A stretch of DNA of 64,000 nt, taken from Cytidiella melzeri. Taxonomy: Eukaryota; Basidiomycota; Agaricomycetes; Polyporales; Irpicaceae. Below are positions 24,701 to 37,912 of the stretch, piece after piece (within the stretch, counting starts at the first letter, position 1; each line of letters begins with the position of its first letter). The DNA lies in NCBI GenBank assembly GCA_022592445.1, contig JABYQR010000001.1, forward strand, positions 372,001 through 436,000. Reading direction: 5' to 3'. The notes under the pieces are model-generated. The model made no database searches. It saw only the letters and a list, made by a program, of their open reading frames with translations, and was not told where the DNA came from. Position numbers and translations under genes: made by a program.

Positions 24701-25129
24701 AGATCTTTTGTATTGCGCGGAGTGGCGTTGACAGGCGTGTCTAAGGAACCCATACCAGTGAGGTAAGGTGCCTCAGTGTGATACGTTGTTTGGTTGTGCG
24801 GTATGTCATGAGTACCTATGTTGTGCTTTGACTGGCACGCTAATCATCTCATTAGCACTGTGCACATGCACCGTGCAACAGATAGTGGCAAGGTGTTGGT
24901 CCCACTTATGGTGTATCCCTGAGCATCAATGGAAGCGATGAGTGTTCGCGGAGTCTCCTTGGTCATAGGACAGAAGTGCTTTGCAGGGAGGGTCACGCCG
25001 CACAAGCGTTTGCTGCCTGTACATTAGTTTCGCGTCTACTTATAGTACATATTATTGGTCTTTCACGCCTTATCTGTTAATATGATAACAAATGCCAATG
25101 CCCTCATCAAGACTGGACGTATACGAAAG
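18789..25129. other. 6.3 kb gene-poor interval with possible coding relics
   Basis: Neither strand shows an open frame above about 150 codons, nor any recognisable domain. A few short stretches look protein-like: plus strand near 21480-21580 (ENTRLNFVLLDPQGIPAGQV), minus strand near 21730-21830 (LPEISILSVEDEPRIGIPF), and minus strand 23788-24066 (KVSVDCRMRDLMDCRVILGL). None could be joined to neighbours by GT-AG introns. No transposon ends, long inverted repeats or tandem repeats were noticed. It may be eroded genes or old transposon debris. Confidence 0.4.
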
Positions 25130-25946
25130 CTACTTTGCTGTAACACTTTTTCTCGCTTCTTCAAATTTTGTACTCTCTCCCTCTGCAGCCTCAATCGTTT
25201 TCATAAGCTTCTCCTCGCGATCTTGTAGTCGTTGGTCCATTCCTAGGACCAGCAGACGTACTTGTTCGATGTACGCTTTCGTAGCTTCGGAGTCTGCTTG
25301 AGACGATGTCGCAGCAGGAGAGTTTGCAGATTGTGGTACAGAGTTCGTTCGCGTGTGTACTGGGCTCTTCATTCCGGAGCGTATGCAGATGTTAGAAGGT
25401 GACATGATGTCCAGGTTATCCTGAACAAGCGATCACAGCCTGAGCACAGTCTCAAACCATCATCAAAAGTCAAACTTACCTGCCAATTTGGACCTGCTAG
25501 CTTTTCCAAGTGGCACTCAAGGGCTTTCTCTCGTGCCTTCGCCCTGAGTGGATCATTAATGTATATGGATACCAGAAGGAGCAAGTGCACACCTTTCCAG
25601 CTCAGCCATACACCTTTCATTTTCACGCTGAGTCCCCTGCAATAGGAGTTCAAGGTTGGTGTACTCTTTACGGAGATCTTGTACAATCTCTAGAGGAGGC
25701 CGTTCAGCTAGTTGCGCTTTCAATTGTAATATCTGGCTCTGCAGCTATTCACATCGCTCAGCAAAAAATTCCTCACTCTGAAGCGAGTCAACTGACCTTG
25801 TCATTCACTCGGTCTTGCTCGATTACTTGCCGCCGTAGTATATCCTCAAGACCATCCTCAGTCTCCTTGAGCACACTGAGGTCATCGTTACCGACAGCTA
25901 GAGAGTGTGCCTTAGCGTGATTTCGACCGCTATGTGTGCGCCGCAT
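25130..25946 (-). CDS. Small coiled-coil protein of unknown function
   Basis: Four exons give a protein of about 210 residues. The start at 25946 (MRRTHSGRNHAKAHSLAVGN) is the first ATG giving the conserved-looking segment DDLSVLKETEDGLEDIL. The middle is a long coiled coil (ILQLKAQLAERPPLEIVQDL, NLELLLQGTQRENERCMAEL). After LEKLAGPNWQ and a Ser-rich linker, a second helix (AYIEQVRLLVLGMDQRLQDR) leads to the C-terminus. I recall similar short coiled-coil proteins in other Agaricomycetes, but no function. It is divergent from the SNF1 kinase, with start codons only 268 bases apart, so the two probably share a promoter. The first intron uses a GTCAGT donor and is less certain than the others. 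Confidence 0.72.
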
Positions 25947-26079
25947 GCGGGATACAGTGTGGTAGATGAATAGATGAGTCACGGTAGCTTCAGTGTTCGC
26001 AGGAAGCCTGAGCCGTCTGGTTCACGATCAGGTTTAAGTGCGCGTCTGATCTTGAACCGCGTGCGCGACGCGTGCAGAG

Positions 26080-26102
26080 CACGTGAGGGCGTTTGCCACG
26101 TG
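26080..26102. promoter_or_regulatory. Paired CACGTG boxes in a bidirectional promoter
   Basis: Two perfect CACGTG palindromes, at 26080-26085 and 26097-26102, lie in the 268 base gap between the divergent coiled-coil gene and the SNF1 kinase gene. They sit 17 bases apart and roughly midway. CACGTG is the E-box core bound by bHLH factors. Two copies at this spacing are less likely to be chance than one. Confidence 0.45.
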
Positions 26103-26214
26103 GACAATACCACGCCGCCACCTTCCTTAATTAGCTTTCAGCCCCGCATTCCATGTACCCGCCCTCTCCTCGTACACACAGTGCAGTGCACCCATATCTC
26201 AACCTCACACGACC

Positions 26215-28454
<2,240 letters not shown>

Positions 28455-28956
28455 CTTTTGTACTTTCTCGTGTTGTTCTCGTCGATGTGCTTTCATGCTG
28501 TTGTGTCTGTTCTGGGATCTCTGTACATATCTACCTGTGGGAAACCGTCTGTAATGTTTGTAAACCATTGATAAACAACCTGTAAATTATCGGCACTAGC
28601 CATGACTTAGTGACAAGACTGCTCCCAATAGTCGGCACCCTCTCCTGTGTGTCTTATGCGTCTCTGTTTGTGACTATGTAATCGCGTCCCTCCCCCCCCT
28701 CCGACTTTTATCCTACTTCACAGACCTAGGGTGTGGAAGTGTGTGCACACCGCACATCAGCCTCTCCTATTATTGAGAAATAGGCGCTGAATAGGCTGCA
28801 TATTCTTCGCATATTCATCAAATATGCACGAGAATATATAAAGATTATGTGAAAATAAAGACCGGATATTATTGGCCTATAAGTCATGTATTCTTCAAGC
28901 GGAACAATAGGTGGCCGCCATATATATTTATATTAATATTGCGGTTCTCGCGCTTC
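28455..28956. other. Intergenic gap, AT-rich
   Basis: The 3' flank of SNF1 and the promoter of the TatD gene. It becomes strongly AT-rich near 28840-28945 (runs such as TATATATTTATATTAATATT), which may be the TatD core promoter. No gene is seen. Confidence 0.4.
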
Positions 28957-30401
28957 ATGCGCATGAGCTTCGTCAGGCTTTCGATTTTGCCTCACGTTCT
29001 ACGGCGACCCTCAAACCCAAGCCTTCGTCATCCGACTAAACCCTTGCCTCTACTCCGCATATCCAGCCTCGTACAGATCACGAGAACTGCGTCCAGATTC
29101 TCTCATAGAGCTTCGATGGCCAAGAAAAAGAACAACACCCCTCCGGAGGAAACACTCCTCCTCCCAGTCCATCCTGCCCGTGCTGACCTTCCTGAGATTG
29201 AACACACCTCCACGGTAGACACCCATACCCACCTCTTGTTAACATTTAGCTCGTATCAGACGACCTACAAGCCAGGCAAACACCAAACGATATGGGAATT
29301 CGTCCGAGGGATGTATCATGGACGAAGAGTCGAGGCGATAGTAGACGTATGGTGCGAGGCTCCAGTCATGAAAGCACAGTGGAAGGAGATCGCAGATTCG
29401 GCCTTGACTGAGGAGCAGCGGGAAAAGGACTGGGGTGGTTTACAGTATTGGTTCGTTATGGGTGCGTACAACGTCCGACACCGTCCACTCAAAATGCATA
29501 GTTGAACACGATTTTGTTATTAGGTGTTCATCCGTGGGGACATAGATTTCTTGCATGTCAAGGCTTGTTGCTTACCGAGTGACTGCGCTTGCAGACACGA
29601 TGCCAAACACTACACGGACGAAGTGGAACGAGATATGTGTGTTGTATTTTCTACGTACAGAAGCTTCCTACTGACAGCTGATTGTGTTTCATAGTATTGC
29701 AGCCATGAACCACCCTCGCTGTGTTGGCTGGGGTGAGATCGGCCTGGATTATCACTACGATAACTCTCCTCGCCAGCTTCAACAAGAAGTATTTACTCGT
29801 CAACTTCGGAAAGCGATAGAGTTCGACAAGCCGCTTACGATACACACGCGAGAGGCGGAAGGTGATACCGAGCGTATCCTGAAGGCCGAAGTCCCCAAAA
29901 ACCATCGAGTAAGGTTCAGCCTTAGCTTGCCAACGTCTTCTAGCTGATTCGGGCTCAGATACACATTCATTGCTATACTGATTCTCCAGAATGGGCTGGG
30001 CGAATGCTCGCTCACTTTCCAAACCTATACATTGGAATCACAGGTTCGTTGAACGAATTCCTTCTTTTTAGCCTGTTTTCTCTGGCTGAGACATCACCGA
30101 CACCGCAGGAGTAATCACATACAGTTCAAACCTCAATACAGCCGCCGTCATCCGAGAAATGACACCGTCAGGATCTCTTCGCATAGTGCTAGAGACGGAC
30201 GCGCCATATATGGTACCGGGAAACATATACAACGCTCTCCCTCAAGTGAAAGGTAAACGCCTACCGCTCTGCCACACGGCGATGCTACCTTGGACGGCTG
30301 AATACGTATCTCGTGTGGCCAACGAAGCCGGTGGCTCGTGGGACATGGAGAACGTCATGCGGATCTCGAGAGAGAATGCTAGGCAGATGTATGGGGTTTA
30401 A
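28957..30401 (+). CDS. TatD-family metal-dependent deoxyribonuclease
   Basis: TatD nucleases cut DNA from the 3' end and act in repair or DNA breakdown during cell death. Motifs in exon order: VDTHTHLLL (metal-binding HxH), GWGEIGLDYH (metal-ligand Glu), LTIHTREAEGD (His), IHCYTDSPEW with a metal-ligand His after an intron, and LRIVLETDAPYM (catalytic Asp). It ends SRENARQMYGV. Six or so exons. The first ATG (28957) adds an Arg/Ser-rich, acid-free leader (MRMSFVRLSILPHVLRRPSN) resembling a mitochondrial presequence. A second in-frame ATG at 29116 (MAKKKNNTPPEE) would give a cytosolic or nuclear form. The gene converges on the carboxypeptidase gene, with only 67 bases between the two stop codons. 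Confidence 0.88.
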
Positions 30402-30468
30402 TTTGCGAGTATTTAGTTGTACAGCGAGTAGAGGTTACATTCAGTCTAGAGTTTGTTAAATTGCCATC

Positions 30469-32364
30469 TCAGACGCCAAATGGTACGTTATCAATCCAGC
30501 GGGTGATCATATCCTATAAAGCGGTCAGACTGAGAGCGACATAAATGCTTGTCGAATGACATACCAGACTTGCTTCGGGCTGGTCATGAGGAGCCAGATG
30601 GCTAAACCCAGAAGAAATTGAAAAGTGGGTGAGACTCTATCCTTCAGCTTATATTGGGATCTTACCCCGCGTTGAAGATGCGCACGAAGGTGACATTACC
30701 GGCTCCTTCACCTGCGCTGCGTGCCGTTCCTGCAAAGTATCCGGTTTTTTCTGTTCGCCAGGACGCGGATGGGGATATACCAAACTCTACATGGAAGTGA
30801 TGTTCAAGCCGTTGCATCCAAAGCTCGATACCCTGCATCGTAGTGAGTACATGTGCCGATATAATCTCGACAGTATGTGTTACCCACTTGATAGTTACAG
30901 ACACCGTCTAAGCAACCAAACAGTCAGAATGAACGTACAAATCACTTTGAACTCTCGCACCGGTATCGCCTGCGTACGCCATGAGCCTAACACCGCTGTC
31001 GATCAACTCAGGAAGCAGAGCCGCGCTGTTATGCATAGCTTGGCCACTATAATAGAACGCCAAGTTGACGGTGGTGTTGGTGAGTTGAAAATTAAGATCA
31101 GGGTCTACACCCAGGGCCATCTTCGTTCTGGTCGAGTTTAAATAATCGGTGATGGCATCCAGCTCTTCGTAACAGACTTCGCCGGTCTCGGTACAGTTTT
31201 GTCGAAGGTCATATGGGTTCTTACCGGAAGCTAGGATGCGGTCCGCACACATTTCAGCTACTCATCACATGCAGACCTGTATGCACGGAATAACCCACCA
31301 GCGAGAGGAGCGCTAAAGAACGTAGGCCAACAATACGTGGTCGCGGCAGCACAAACAGGTTTCGTCTGGAACTTGTAGCAAGATTCGATCATCCGGAGGC
31401 AAGCAGGCATTCCTAGCCGGATGCCTACGCACGTCTTGTCTGTGGGCTTGTAGGGAGGATACGGTGCATCGGAACATAAGTACTTTTCAATCGTTGAGAA
31501 TTGCGTGAATGGGTCTGTGAGGCCGTTGGCGAGGATGAGTGAAGCCAGGTTGATCTGTGTTTGACCAACGCGTGGCACCAGCTCTAGCTCCTTATTCTTT
31601 TGGTGGATGTAGTTGGCGATGTGCGGACCGTAATGGCCACCCCAGCTCTCGGCGGCGAGATGAAATGGCCTCGTAGAATAGACAGGGAAGCGATGCAGGA
31701 ACAGTTGGAGGAAAATATAAACATCAACAGCCAGGTCGGCGAGAGTGGTGACGGCAGAGTCGCCCGTGCCATATGAGTATCCCGTTCCGACGGGCTCGTC
31801 AAGGTAAATGATGTTAACCCTCTCGTTCCAGGAATACGGGTTCCAAACAGTGTTGTTCCTTTCACTGCTGACCTTGCACGGTCCGTTCTCAAACAAGAGC
31901 CCAGCACCAATTGTGCTACTTCCTGGTCCGCCATTGAGCCATAGCATCAATGGGGCATTCTCTGGTTCATGTCTGGCTTCGAAGAACCTGAAAATAGGGT
32001 CAAATCCATGGGCGGTCTAATGAGACAGTATAACACCACTCGCCAGAAAAAGAGATGCTTTGACTGAGTGATGTCATGATACCCAGAGAACTGCTTCACA
32101 GTTGTGTCGCAGATGTCAGGTTCAGAGAGGCGAAGCTGGTAGTCACCATAAGATGAATGCGCGACGATCTCAACTGCAAGCAAGTTGAGGTTAGATCACA
32201 ATTCACAGGAACGCCACCTGGATTGACTTACACATTTTGATGTCGTGAGCAGAGTTGAACACGGTCTGCAGTGACAAGTCTCCCCCTTCCGGGAGAAGCA
32301 GTGCTTGCGCTGAAGCCAGATACCCCAGGATAGCAAGCAGCGAATACTGCCAGTGGGAGATCAT
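30469..32364 (-). CDS. Serine carboxypeptidase (S10 family, CPY-like, secreted or vacuolar)
   Basis: This serine protease removes C-terminal residues in the vacuole or outside the cell. It starts at 32364 with a signal peptide (MISHWQYSLLAILGYLASAQ). The oxyanion-hole region LMLWLNGGPGSSTIGAG is intact. The catalytic Ser sits in AAESWGGHYGPHIANY, where most family members have GESYGG. The catalytic Asp is in MAYAGDT. The catalytic His is in NAG-HLAPHDQP, restored across an intron. Disulphide-type Cys (CVGIRLGMPACLRMIESCYK) and N-glycosylation sites (NNT, NST, NTT) are present. Eight or more exons; normal family length near 500 residues. The stop (30469-30471) follows TRWIDNVPFGV. Confidence 0.92.
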
Positions 32365-33237
32365 GGTGGTCAATGGTCAACTACACAGATCCAGCTGCGA
32401 ATGCACCTCCGGCCAACGATGATTTGAGTACGTGGAGATTCATATTGCCATCACGGCAGTTAACATGTCTACGCCAGATGTGGTGGGTTGTCAAATGAAA
32501 GGTACTTCTGTCTGATTGTTTGTGTAGCTGATGTCCTTGTAGTTGAATGCTATGGTACTTGACCTTGCATGGCGGCATTCTCGGTCGATCTCAAATACGG
32601 AACACATGCGATGTGAGTGTCCGTACTCCAGCCGATGGCAGTAACTCACAAGGTGCGTCAACATTGCAGGCGTCGTCGCGAATGAGCTCGATTTGTCAGC
32701 GTGTGATATGCCTGCCTCGCTGCCTCACCAACCCGTCCTAGGTGTCTTATCACATTTTGAAGCAAGGTTCGAGGTTATGTCGCGCCTCCAACCGTTCTAA
32801 TGAAGCTGTGCGTAGATAATAAATTTCCGACAGTCTCACTTCCTAGCTTTGGCCAGAGTTATAAAGTTCTGTTCGCCTTCTGAGCTGCACAAATTGCTTC
32901 ACTATTTGCGATGTTACGGTGCGCCTACGGAGTCGCAGTGAGTCACAACGTATACTCGACGTAGCTGCAATTCAATGTTATGGAGAAGCTCCAACCACTG
33001 TCGCCCATAAGTACCTTTGAATCGCAACATATAGTGCACCTGAATCAGCGAGCAGCTTGTTGCAACAATTGATGCTCCGCAAAATCAGCTTACTCACTCA
33101 CGTATGTGGAATGTTGGTACAGCCTCGCAATGATGGTATGCTGAGCATTGCATGGTGCATAGAATAAAGGACAATGGTAGAGCATATCCTCGAGAAAAAA
33201 ACAGTGCCACGATAGCCGAAGACGATTGCAGCGGATT
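32365..33237. other. Intergenic stretch, carboxypeptidase promoter
   Basis: This 873 base gap has the carboxypeptidase promoter on one side and the eL21 3' flank on the other. Only short chance frames are seen. Confidence 0.4.
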
Positions 33238-33902
33238 TTAGATAGTGGTCTCGTATCGTACAGGTGCCATGGTCTGCGGAGCGTTGTCCTTTGTTGAGAC
33301 AGTTCGGGCACCTCGGGGAAGGGCAGGAATGCGCTTGAGCTGCACTCGCTCTGGAACAAGTTATATTTTAGCCTTCGTATTAGAAACATGTCGAATGATA
33401 ACGCAACATACCACCCTTGGCCTTGGCCTCTGCGTGTAAATCATGGTTCTTCTGGACGCGGTCAAGGAACTCCTGTCGGCACTTTGAGTGCCTAATGTGC
33501 TCCACTCGAACGTTCACTCGCTTCTCAATGTAGCGGTTACCGACGACCTTGTAAACGATCACGCCGACTGCATGTGGTGTCACGTTGTAGACGATACCGG
33601 TGCGGCTATGCATCAAAGAGAAGTCTCTTCAAATGTATTTATCGAGAGATGACATAGCGAGGACATACCCATGGTAGTACTTGTGGGGCATACCCCTCTG
33701 CTCAGCAGCATTGGCCTTGATGTCGACGATATCTCCAACGCGGTAAACGATGAGGTATGTTGAGAGCTTTATCATACCCTTCTCTAGACACCACATATAT
33801 TCAGCCCTTCCATCTATCAACGACAAGTACGGGGGGCATACCACCGAACTTCCTCTTGAACATGTCGCGCGTACGCGCGCGGTAACCAAAGGAGTGCGGC
33901 AT
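33238..33902 (-). CDS. RPL21: 60S ribosomal protein eL21
   Basis: A large-subunit ribosomal protein. Four exons join as [20 protein letters not shown], then [62 protein letters not shown], and a last exon ending APVRYETTI. This agrees with eukaryotic eL21 along its whole length (near 160 residues). The second residue is Pro and the start sits 299 bases from the start of the divergent uS4 gene, so the pair probably shares a promoter and co-regulation. Confidence 0.96.
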
Positions 33903-34200
33903 CTTGAGGTCTACGGATGGAGGTGTTAGATTCGAGAGCGGCTAGCGCAGCATGTACATGAAGATACTAACGTCGGCGGAGTCGATGCTGTTGTCGGTGA
34001 CGGGGACGATAGACTAGTACGGGATGTGGACAAAGGGCGCCTAGGTCGGATTCTGCCGACTTGTGGCTTACAAAGCTGTATAGTTGTGGCTGGAGCGCGC
34101 ATGACTTGTTTGTGTGACTTTGGTCCCGCACTCAGTGAAGCAATCCGCAAGGTCGCGCTAGGCTCCCTCATCGCCGTCTGTTTCGACAACCTCAAGAAAA
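33903..34200. promoter_or_regulatory. Shared promoter of divergent eL21 and uS4 genes
   Basis: The 298 bases between the two start codons must serve both ribosomal protein genes. I could not identify a known ribosomal-protein promoter box by eye; the designation rests on gene geometry. Confidence 0.5.
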
Positions 34201-35056
34201 ATGCCTAGGTAATGCTGTTGAGCATTTCATGGAAACTGCTGTGTGCTGACACTCTTCTGGTAGGGCCCCGCGGAACCATAACAAGACGTGAGCAGATTTC
34301 TCTTACTCAAGATCCACGGCAGTGGAGGGATGCACTTGTGCTGATTACAGCCGTGCCCCATTATCATCTATTGGTGATATACAGCTACAAGGTCCCTCGT
34401 CGACCTTTTGAATCCGCTCGTCTCGATGCTGAGCTGAAGGTACGCAATGTGCATGTTCGTCCGAAGCAGTTGAGTGATATCTTTGCGTGTTTGGTAGCTC
34501 GCCGGCGAGTATGGTCTTCGCAACAAGCGTGAGATCTGGCGTATCGGTCTCACCCTTTCCAAGATTCGTCGTGCTGCACGTGAGCTGCTGAAGCTCGACT
34601 CCAAAGACCCCAAGCGTCTGTTCGAGGGTAACGCGCTCATCCGTCGTCTCGTCCGTGTCGGTGTACTCGACGAGACTCGCATGCGTCTCGATTACGTGCT
34701 GTCCCTCAAGATCGAAGATTTCTTGGAGCGTCGTCTCCAGACCCAGGTCTTTAAGAGCGGCCTTGCGAAGTCAATCCACCATGCTCGTGTTTTGATCAGA
34801 CAGCGACACATTCGGTTCGTGGGGTATCATTCATTGTCACGGTGAGTAGATACTGATATTTGATGATAACAACTACAGCGTCGGCAGACAAATTGTCAAC
34901 ACCCCTTCATTCGTCGTTCGTCTCGACTCTCAAAAGCATATCGATTTTGCCCTTACGTCACCGTACGGTGGAGGCCGCGCTGGTCGTGTCAAGCGCAAGC
35001 GTGCCGCCGCTGCTGCGAAGAAGGAGGAGGGCGGCGACGAGGAGGACGAGGAGTAA
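34201..35056 (+). CDS. RPS9: 40S ribosomal protein uS4 (S9)
   Basis: A small-subunit protein that helps decoding accuracy. Five exons: 34201-34208, 34264-34287, 34385-34439, 34498-34814 and 34879-35056, giving 193 residues (yeast has 197). The first exon has only eight coding bases (ATGCCTAG) and the second 24. Joined they give [20 protein letters not shown], matching the yeast N-terminus (MPRAPR-). The body shows [20 protein letters not shown], the S4 RNA-binding domain [20 protein letters not shown] and [13 protein letters not shown], and an acidic tail GGDEEDEE. The start was chosen because only this micro-exon restores the conserved N-terminus. Confidence 0.96.
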
Positions 35057-35534
35057 TCGATGTAGCTGTAGTATCCCCTTCCACTGTATGTGGTTCCTCG
35101 TATGGGCAGAATAGTATTATGTCGCCTATGCCACCTATGTGCTTGTTCAGTTCCGTGTATCCGCTTCTTGATCCTAGGTCACCTCACAGACGTTTATACG
35201 CGTAGTCGAGGCTTCATGACATGAACACGAGGACAATGCGTAGTGTGAGGAATGTGATCTGCAGTCATTTGAACGCGACCAATGCTGGGAAATCTCTTAA
35301 GCAGCAAAAATGAAACATATTCGTATTTGCCTAGTTGCGACCAGTCTGCCACATAGAATACGCAGTTGACACTTTGGGCTTGAAGGTGCAAGGATTCCCC
35401 ATTGCTGACACAAATCACCGGTCCAACGCGCGAAGATAGCTCGAAGTGCATATTATCACAAGGCGAACGAAAAATACAAAATATCCTCACGAGCCTCCTG
35501 CAGTGAGGGTATTCAGCGCGAGAAGCGCATACCA
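35057..35534. other. Convergent 3' gap between uS4 and ubiquitin-eL40
   Basis: 478 bases between two stop codons on opposite strands; it should hold both polyadenylation regions. No gene is seen. Confidence 0.45.
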
Positions 35535-36095
<561 letters not shown>

Positions 36096-36587
36096 CTTCG
36101 GTAGTCGTGAACTCGTGCGGCGGCGATGTGCGAAGTGACTTGCTTACTGTTACTAGTGGCGAGTGCAAGCCTGGGAAACGACTGTATAGTCTCAGGCGGT
36201 GGCTTACTTTAGGGCAGGTCAAATTCAAGCGCTCAGCGGGTGTCCTTCCCCAAATGGCAACTCCTCACATTCAGAACGAGTCTCGAACCAGACGTTAAGG
36301 GAGAGCGCGGAGTTCGAAAAAGACACAATGAACCGTGCTCGTCAACGTCTGGTGTAATCGGTCAGTGTGTGGTACTGTTCAGTCGCACTTGCTCAAAATT
36401 GAAGACTTTTTCGAGGCAAAGTGGTCTTTACAAGGTGTTAAAACTATATAATATAACATAGTTTCCCACACCTTGTCTCAAGGACGTTTCAAGGTAGCAG
36501 AGTTCCCACAGTCTTGATAAGGGAATTATGCAGCCGTATATGGTAACTCTAGTAGTAACCATCACATTAGCTGAGACGTACAGATAT
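36096..36587. other. Promoter of ubiquitin-eL40 and left flank of the copia element
   Basis: 492 bases up to the 5' LTR. No relic of the second copia element found on the right side of the insertion is visible here. Confidence 0.4.
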
Positions 36588-37110
36588 TGTCAAAGCGAGA
36601 TTGTATCGCTGATTATCGGACATCAGATCTATGGACAATGTAGATTAGATATGTAGATAGATAAGCACAGATAGTACATAGCATGTGATTCCACCATCCT
36701 TATGGTCACACACGATGCGATACTTACACCATATGGCATCGTGTTCCAGTAGTTTCCATGACTGAATAGCAGAAGTACCATGAGGCTTCTGCATGACTCA
36801 TATTTCATATACCAAATGTATTGAGCTTACTAAAGGCTCAGTCAGCACCATTCAGTTATGTAGGATGCTCAGTCATCGCTTACATTCTCTATTCAGTAGT
36901 ATTAGCAAGCAGGACTGTGCATTACCAATCATTACTCATAGGATTACCAATCCTTACCAATCCTTACTCATATGACATTACTGTAGCATTAGTAATCTAG
37001 TTACAGACATGTATATATACCGCTCCTAGAGAGCAGAGAAATAACAAGACACTTACTCCCAGAGTTAGTTGACTCTCCTAGTCATCCCCTACACTCGTAA
37101 CTTTCAAACA
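36588..37110 (+). repeat. 5' LTR of the copia element
   Basis: 523 bases, TG...CA ends. Aligned by eye with the 3' LTR it shows four substitutions and no gaps: CA against AT near 36665, A against G near 36725, and C against T near 37053. A short frame starting ATGACTCAT at 36793 is repeated in both LTRs and is not a gene. The TATATATACC stretch near 37010 may be the promoter core. Confidence 0.95.
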
Positions 37111-37912
37111 GGTTATGAGCCCCGGCTTCTAACTCTTCTAACCACTCCTCTACTCTGAAACCATCCTCAAGCTCGACACTACACAACTATAACTTCGTGA
37201 GTAACATTTCTTTCTACACATTGTAGGCCACTTTGTAGTAGAAGACTCAGTTGTAGTAGACTAAGCCTCGCCTCTCCTCGCCCATTATTCTCATAACTAT
37301 TTTCTACAGAATTGCCCCTGCTTTCTTACCCCTGGAACACGCACACAGTCACATCCAATCGGTAGCCTACACCTCACAAGTGTTCTTGGCTTGTGATTCA
37401 CTATCAGAATCACGCACCTACTCGGACAAAGCCCAATAAGGTGGCGTCCAGAGGTGATCGAAAGGGTCTTTTGTCTTAGACAATTGGGAGGCTGTGAAAA
37501 GCGGTGAAAGGAGGGAAAGTAGGCGTCACCTTGAGCTCGTGACTCAGGGGACCAAAAGGGAGCTGTGTACGACGCACAGTTAACACCCTTGGCATTCCCA
37601 ATTTGTCGGTTTTTGTAGAATTTAGTAGAGGCTTATGTCGAACTTTGTTACTTTTGGTTTCATGGAGATTTTGTCTCCTGCACATTCGCATATTAGTTAC
37701 GCGCGCTCTATTTATTTCACCATTGCTTATTGTTCGGTTGAAGTCGAATTTGGGGATAATTTTTGTGAAGAATCTCTTGTGCAAGAGTTTTTCTCACAGT
37801 TTATTCCTTTCACAGAAATTCCTCGCACACTTCCGAGAATCATTTTCTGGATTGACACCGATAACCGACGAGCACTTCGACCCGCATTCCGTTTCACCCA
37901 CGAATTTTAAAC
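37111..37912 (+). other. Long leader of the copia element
   Basis: An 802 base leader between the 5' LTR and the first ORF, beginning with a putative primer-binding site (GGTTATGAGCCCC). Several short upstream frames are present. Packaging signals may lie here; none can be identified by eye. Confidence 0.5.

Noticed and set aside
25740..25800. Extra coding stretch (EEFFAERCE) between the first two exons of the coiled-coil gene
   Set aside because: It ends in an in-frame TAG exactly at the acceptor; treating it as a 66 base intron gives a clean join.
36793..36975. 60-codon frame, repeated at 44770-44952
   Set aside because: It is an LTR sequence present in both copies by descent; no sign of coding.
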